Shown piece by piece: positions 61,674-64,000 of a DNA stretch of 64,000 bases. Every line of letters starts with the position of its first letter. Position 1 is the stretch's first letter. The stretch comes from Fermentimonas sp. (GTDB taxonomy: Bacteria > Bacteroidota > Bacteroidia > Bacteroidales > Dysgonomonadaceae), in NCBI GenBank assembly GCA_028709385.1, contig JAQVXD010000003.1:50771-114770 (forward strand), in the 5' to 3' direction. Made by a program: the position numbers and the translations under genes. The notes under the pieces were generated by a model. That model saw only the letters and a program-made list of their open reading frames with translations, ran no database searches and had not been told where the DNA came from.

Positions 61674-62621
61674 ATGGAGTATTTATCTTACAAATATACA
61701 TTTATTTCATCGTTAACGCTATTACTATCATTTTTATTTATTAATTCGACCCTTTCAGCACAATCGGGTGCAAGAACATACGAGTTATATATTGATAAAT
61801 ACAGTGATCTGGCCATACAGCATATGGATAAATACGGGATACCTGCATCCATAACTCTGGCACAGGGTATATTAGAATCAGGTGCCGGACTGAGTGATTT
61901 AGCAAGACGATCAAATAATCACTTTGGAATTAAATGTCATCAGGGATGGAGCGGTCCCAGAGTGTATGCAGCGGATGATAGTCCAAATGATTGCTTCAGA
62001 AGTTACGCCAGAGTAGAGGATTCGTATCAGGACCACTCAGAGTTTTTGGTTGGCAGCGCCAGATACAAAGCTCTTTTCAACTTGTCTATCACAGACTATA
62101 AAGGGTGGGCGAGAGGGCTCCAGCAATCAGGATATGCTACTGACAGAGCATATGCCAATAAGCTGATAAAGCTAATTGAAGACTATGAGCTGTATCGGTT
62201 TGATGATAAGAAATACCGGCGGGGGGTGAGTCGCCGCGACCGCGAAGCTATCCGTTCTGCCGAAGCCGGAAGAGCATCATGGACACATCAGCCCTATATA
62301 ACACATGGTCTGGTTTATGTGATTGCAGTTAATGGCGATACGTTCGGGACTATTGCGAATGAGTTTGGTTTTAGCGAAAAAGATTTGCTGAAATTCAACG
62401 AAGTTCCTGAGGATTTTCCGCTTAGTGAAGGTGATATAGTTTATTTTCAAAAGAAAAAGACGAGGGCAGACAAGCCTTATGAATATCACACGGTGCAAGT
62501 GGGTGAATCAATGTACAGTATTTCTCAGACTTACGGAATACAGTTGAGGAATTTGTACAGACTAAACAAGAAAAGTTATGAATATATTCCTGAGGAGGGT
62601 GATATTCTTAAATTAAGATAA
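61674..62621 (+). CDS. Secreted N-acetylglucosaminidase with two LysM domains
   Basis: A peptidoglycan hydrolase of 315 residues. Signal peptide 1-28 (SLTLLLSFLFINSTLSA); glucosaminidase (Mannosyl_glycosidase-like, GH73-type) domain about 38-180, with GIPASITLAQGILESGAG (the Glu following LAQ is the likely catalytic acid) and NNHFGIKCH. Two LysM repeats follow, about 215-262 (YVIAVNGDTFGTIANEF) and 271-315 (YHTVQVGESMYSISQTYG), which tether it to the wall. No alternative start precedes the signal, so the 6-bp divergent spacing to cdd is real. Confidence 0.92.
   Translation: MEYLSYKYTFISSLTLLLSFLFINSTLSAQSGARTYELYIDKYSDLAIQHMDKYGIPASITLAQGILESGAGLSDLARRSNNHFGIKCHQGWSGPRVYAADDSPNDCFRSYARVEDSYQDHSEFLVGSARYKALFNLSITDYKGWARGLQQSGYATDRAYANKLIKLIEDYELYRFDDKKYRRGVSRRDREAIRSAEAGRASWTHQPYITHGLVYVIAVNGDTFGTIANEFGFSEKDLLKFNEVPEDFPLSEGDIVYFQKKKTRADKPYEYHTVQVGESMYSISQTYGIQLRNLYRLNKKSYEYIPEEGDILKLR
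61691..61698 (-). promoter_or_regulatory. -7 box (TATATTTG) for cdd, inside the glucosaminidase gene
   Basis: Minus-strand TATATTTG, 23 bp before the cdd ATG and within the signal-peptide coding region of the divergent gene. The two predicted transcripts would overlap by roughly 30 nt at their 5' ends. Confidence 0.4.
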
Positions 62622-62624
62622 TTT

Positions 62625-62670
62625 GAGTTCCATACGATACAATAAATAATATATTGTTTTGTTCGTATGA
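62625..62670 (-). repeat. 46-bp paired intergenic element, copy 2 (inverse orientation)
   Basis: Read on the minus strand: TCATAC, 23 nt, TGTATCGTATGGAACTC, identical in both blocks and spacing to the copy at 43382-43427. Here the inverted arms are perfect (CATACGA - 25 nt - TCGTATG). It fills the gap between the glucosaminidase stop and the DUF4290 start. Confidence 0.55.
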
Positions 62671-62695
62671 TTTATATAACAAAAGCCGAGAAAAT

Positions 62696-63295
62696 ATGAA
62701 AATGCAATACAATACTCAAAAAGAGAAGCTCATAATGCCTGAGTACGGACGTAACATCCAGAACATGGTAAATCATTGCGTGGGCATTGAAGACGCGGAA
62801 GAGAGGAGAAAATGCGCAGATACTATTATCGATGTAATGGGCAATATGTTTCCACATCTCCGTGATGTCAATAATTTTAAGCATATTCTTTGGGATCATC
62901 TGGCAATTATGTCAGATTTCAAACTGGATATAGAATACCCGTATGAAGTGATAAAGAAAGAAGAACTTTATTCATCTCCGGGGCGACTTGAATATAGCCG
63001 CCCAAATATGAAGTATCGTCATTACGGGAAAATTCTGGAAAAGTTAATCGGGATAGCAACAAAAATGGATGATGGAGAAGAGAAAAATCAGCTGGTTAAA
63101 CTTATTCTTAATCAGATGAAGAGATCTTACGTGCAATGGAACAAAGCAATTGATGACGAAAAGATATTTGAGGATCTAAGAGATTTGTCAGGCGGGAAAC
63201 TTAATATTAGCAGTGAAAACTATACTATCCCGGAAGTGAAAGCTGCTCCAAGTCGTACCAAACTGAAGAATATAAAATATCAACGGAGAAGATAA
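62696..63295 (+). CDS. DUF4290 protein
   Basis: From the ATG at 62696 it has 199 residues; a second ATG at 62702 is possible, and the TTG at 62654 is rejected because it overlaps the repeat element. YNTQKEKLIMPEYGRNIQNM is the family start, followed by a helical body and a basic C-terminus (TKLKNIKYQRRR). DUF4290 is a Bacteroidota family of unknown function. It lies 5 bp before rimM, so a link to ribosome or RNA processing is possible but unproven. Confidence 0.82.
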   Translation: MKMQYNTQKEKLIMPEYGRNIQNMVNHCVGIEDAEERRKCADTIIDVMGNMFPHLRDVNNFKHILWDHLAIMSDFKLDIEYPYEVIKKEELYSSPGRLEYSRPNMKYRHYGKILEKLIGIATKMDDGEEKNQLVKLILNQMKRSYVQWNKAIDDEKIFEDLRDLSGGKLNISSENYTIPEVKAAPSRTKLKNIKYQRRR

Positions 63296-63300
63296 ACTAA

Positions 63301-63822
63301 ATGATCTCAGAAAAAGACATCATTAAAGTAGGGAGCACTCAAAAGCCTTATGGCATCAGGGGTGAAATAGTCATACTCTTTTCAAGAGAGGAGTATTGCG
63401 AAGCTGATTCTGAGTATTATTTCCTTATGATTGACGGTATACCGGTTCCCTTTTTTATAGAAGAGTTTACTTTCACATCCAATTTGTCTGCTCGAGTGAA
63501 ATTTGAGGACCTTGAAGATGAGAAAGATGCATCTAAGTATGTTAATCTTGATGTATACCTGCCACGCAATTTTATCTCAGATGAAAATCCTGCGGAGAGA
63601 GACAGCTGGCACCTGTTGGTAGGTTATGACGTTGTTGATCAGCATGGAGAAATGCTTGGCTCAATTAGCAGTGTTGATGATTCTACAATGAACGTGCTCT
63701 TTGTTCTTTTGAAAGATGAAGAGGAGCTTCTGATTCCGGCTACTGAAGATTTTATTACAGCGATTGATCAGGATAAGAAGATAATTGAAATGAATCTTCC
63801 TGAAGGACTTTTAGAAAACTGA
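63301..63822 (+). CDS. rimM: Ribosome maturation factor RimM
   Basis: 16S rRNA-processing factor that binds S19 during 30S assembly. The 173 residues have the N-terminal beta-barrel (VGSTQKPYGIRGEIVILF) and the PRC-barrel half (LLVGYDVVDQHGEMLGSI; LLIPATEDFITAID). It is the second gene of a pair with the DUF4290 gene; transcription may continue toward the ABC gene after a 54-bp gap. Confidence 0.93.
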   Translation: MISEKDIIKVGSTQKPYGIRGEIVILFSREEYCEADSEYYFLMIDGIPVPFFIEEFTFTSNLSARVKFEDLEDEKDASKYVNLDVYLPRNFISDENPAERDSWHLLVGYDVVDQHGEMLGSISSVDDSTMNVLFVLLKDEEELLIPATEDFITAIDQDKKIIEMNLPEGLLEN

Positions 63823-63876
63823 TTGCTTGATAGAATTCGGTTTTACTTTTTTTATCCTTCACAAATAATTAAAAAA

Positions 63877-64000
63877 ATGTCTTTCCTCCAGATTTCCCAT
63901 TTAACAATAGGTTATACGGCAAAAAACAGGCTAAATGTTATTCAATCAAGTCTGAATTTAACTGCCGAGAGGGGTGAGCTGATTGCACTGGTTGGAAAAA
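63877..64000 (+). CDS. ABC transporter ATP-binding protein, 5' end only
   Basis: The first 41 codons of an ABC ATPase: MSFLQISHLTIGYTAKNRLN, then LTAERGELIALVGK, the approach to the Walker A loop (cut at the edge). The spacing and wording resemble FecE/BtuD-type iron-siderophore or cobalamin importers, but this cannot be confirmed from the fragment. The A-rich leader has no Shine-Dalgarno. Confidence 0.8.
   Translation, partial: MSFLQISHLTIGYTAKNRLNVIQSSLNLTAERGELIALVGK

Overview
The window is a dense stretch of chromosome from a member of the Bacteroidota, most likely order Bacteroidales and close to the Dysgonomonadaceae/Porphyromonadaceae group. The order rests on lineage-typical small families recognised by eye (DUF4295, DUF4290, DUF4348, DUF4468, DUF4922, an HU-LysM protein). 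It also rests on promoters of the Bacteroidota type (TTG / TAnnTTTG) and on A-rich leaders that mostly lack a Shine-Dalgarno sequence. The family placement is inference. I found no rRNA, tRNA, CRISPR array, insertion sequence or prophage.

Layout. 1-3.9 kb: a leftward operon trmB - mrp - Nudix - TPR protein that runs off the left edge. 4.1-12.9 kb: glutamate dehydrogenase and class I aldolase, interleaved with secreted polysaccharide enzymes (GH16, AGE-family epimerase, GH9, GH30), probably for beta-glucan breakdown. 13-16 kb: an AddB-like Fe-S nuclease. 16-24.8 kb: leftward envelope and metabolic genes (HAD phosphatase, metallophosphoesterase, two beta-barrels, YfhO membrane protein, DUF1080 hydrolase) ending with metG. 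25-31.2 kb: potassium uptake (TrkH/TrkA), an SDR with an altered active site, an AGCS symporter and a Tat-exported Gfo/Idh oxidoreductase. 31.2-41.9 kb: tadA, YraN, birA, pyrH-frr-rsgA-cls, aroK-ald and a MATE exporter. 42-48.7 kb: ribH, rpmB-rpmG-DUF4295, ftsY, rimO and an HU-LysM gene split by a frameshift at a T10 run. 48.7-52.5 kb: sucCD and a hemerythrin/LuxR pair. 52.6-64 kb: nitroreductase, nspC, nadD, a leftward DUF4922-serB-USP-TPR operon, cdd, a glucosaminidase, DUF4290-rimM, and the first codons of an ABC ATPase.

Most of the region is ordinary core genome. The observations I consider most worth checking are: (i) a two-copy intergenic element at 43.4 and 62.6 kb with matched arms and identical internal spacing; (ii) a hemerythrin gene translationally overlapped with a LuxR regulator whose receiver domain lacks the phospho-acceptor aspartate; (iii) the T10 frameshift separating the HU and LysM domains; (iv) the cdd/glucosaminidase divergent pair, whose start codons are 6 bp apart and whose promoter boxes each lie in the other gene's coding sequence; (v) a TGCACT/AGTGCA repeat cluster before trkH. 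All functional calls come from reading motifs and family memory; no database search was run.
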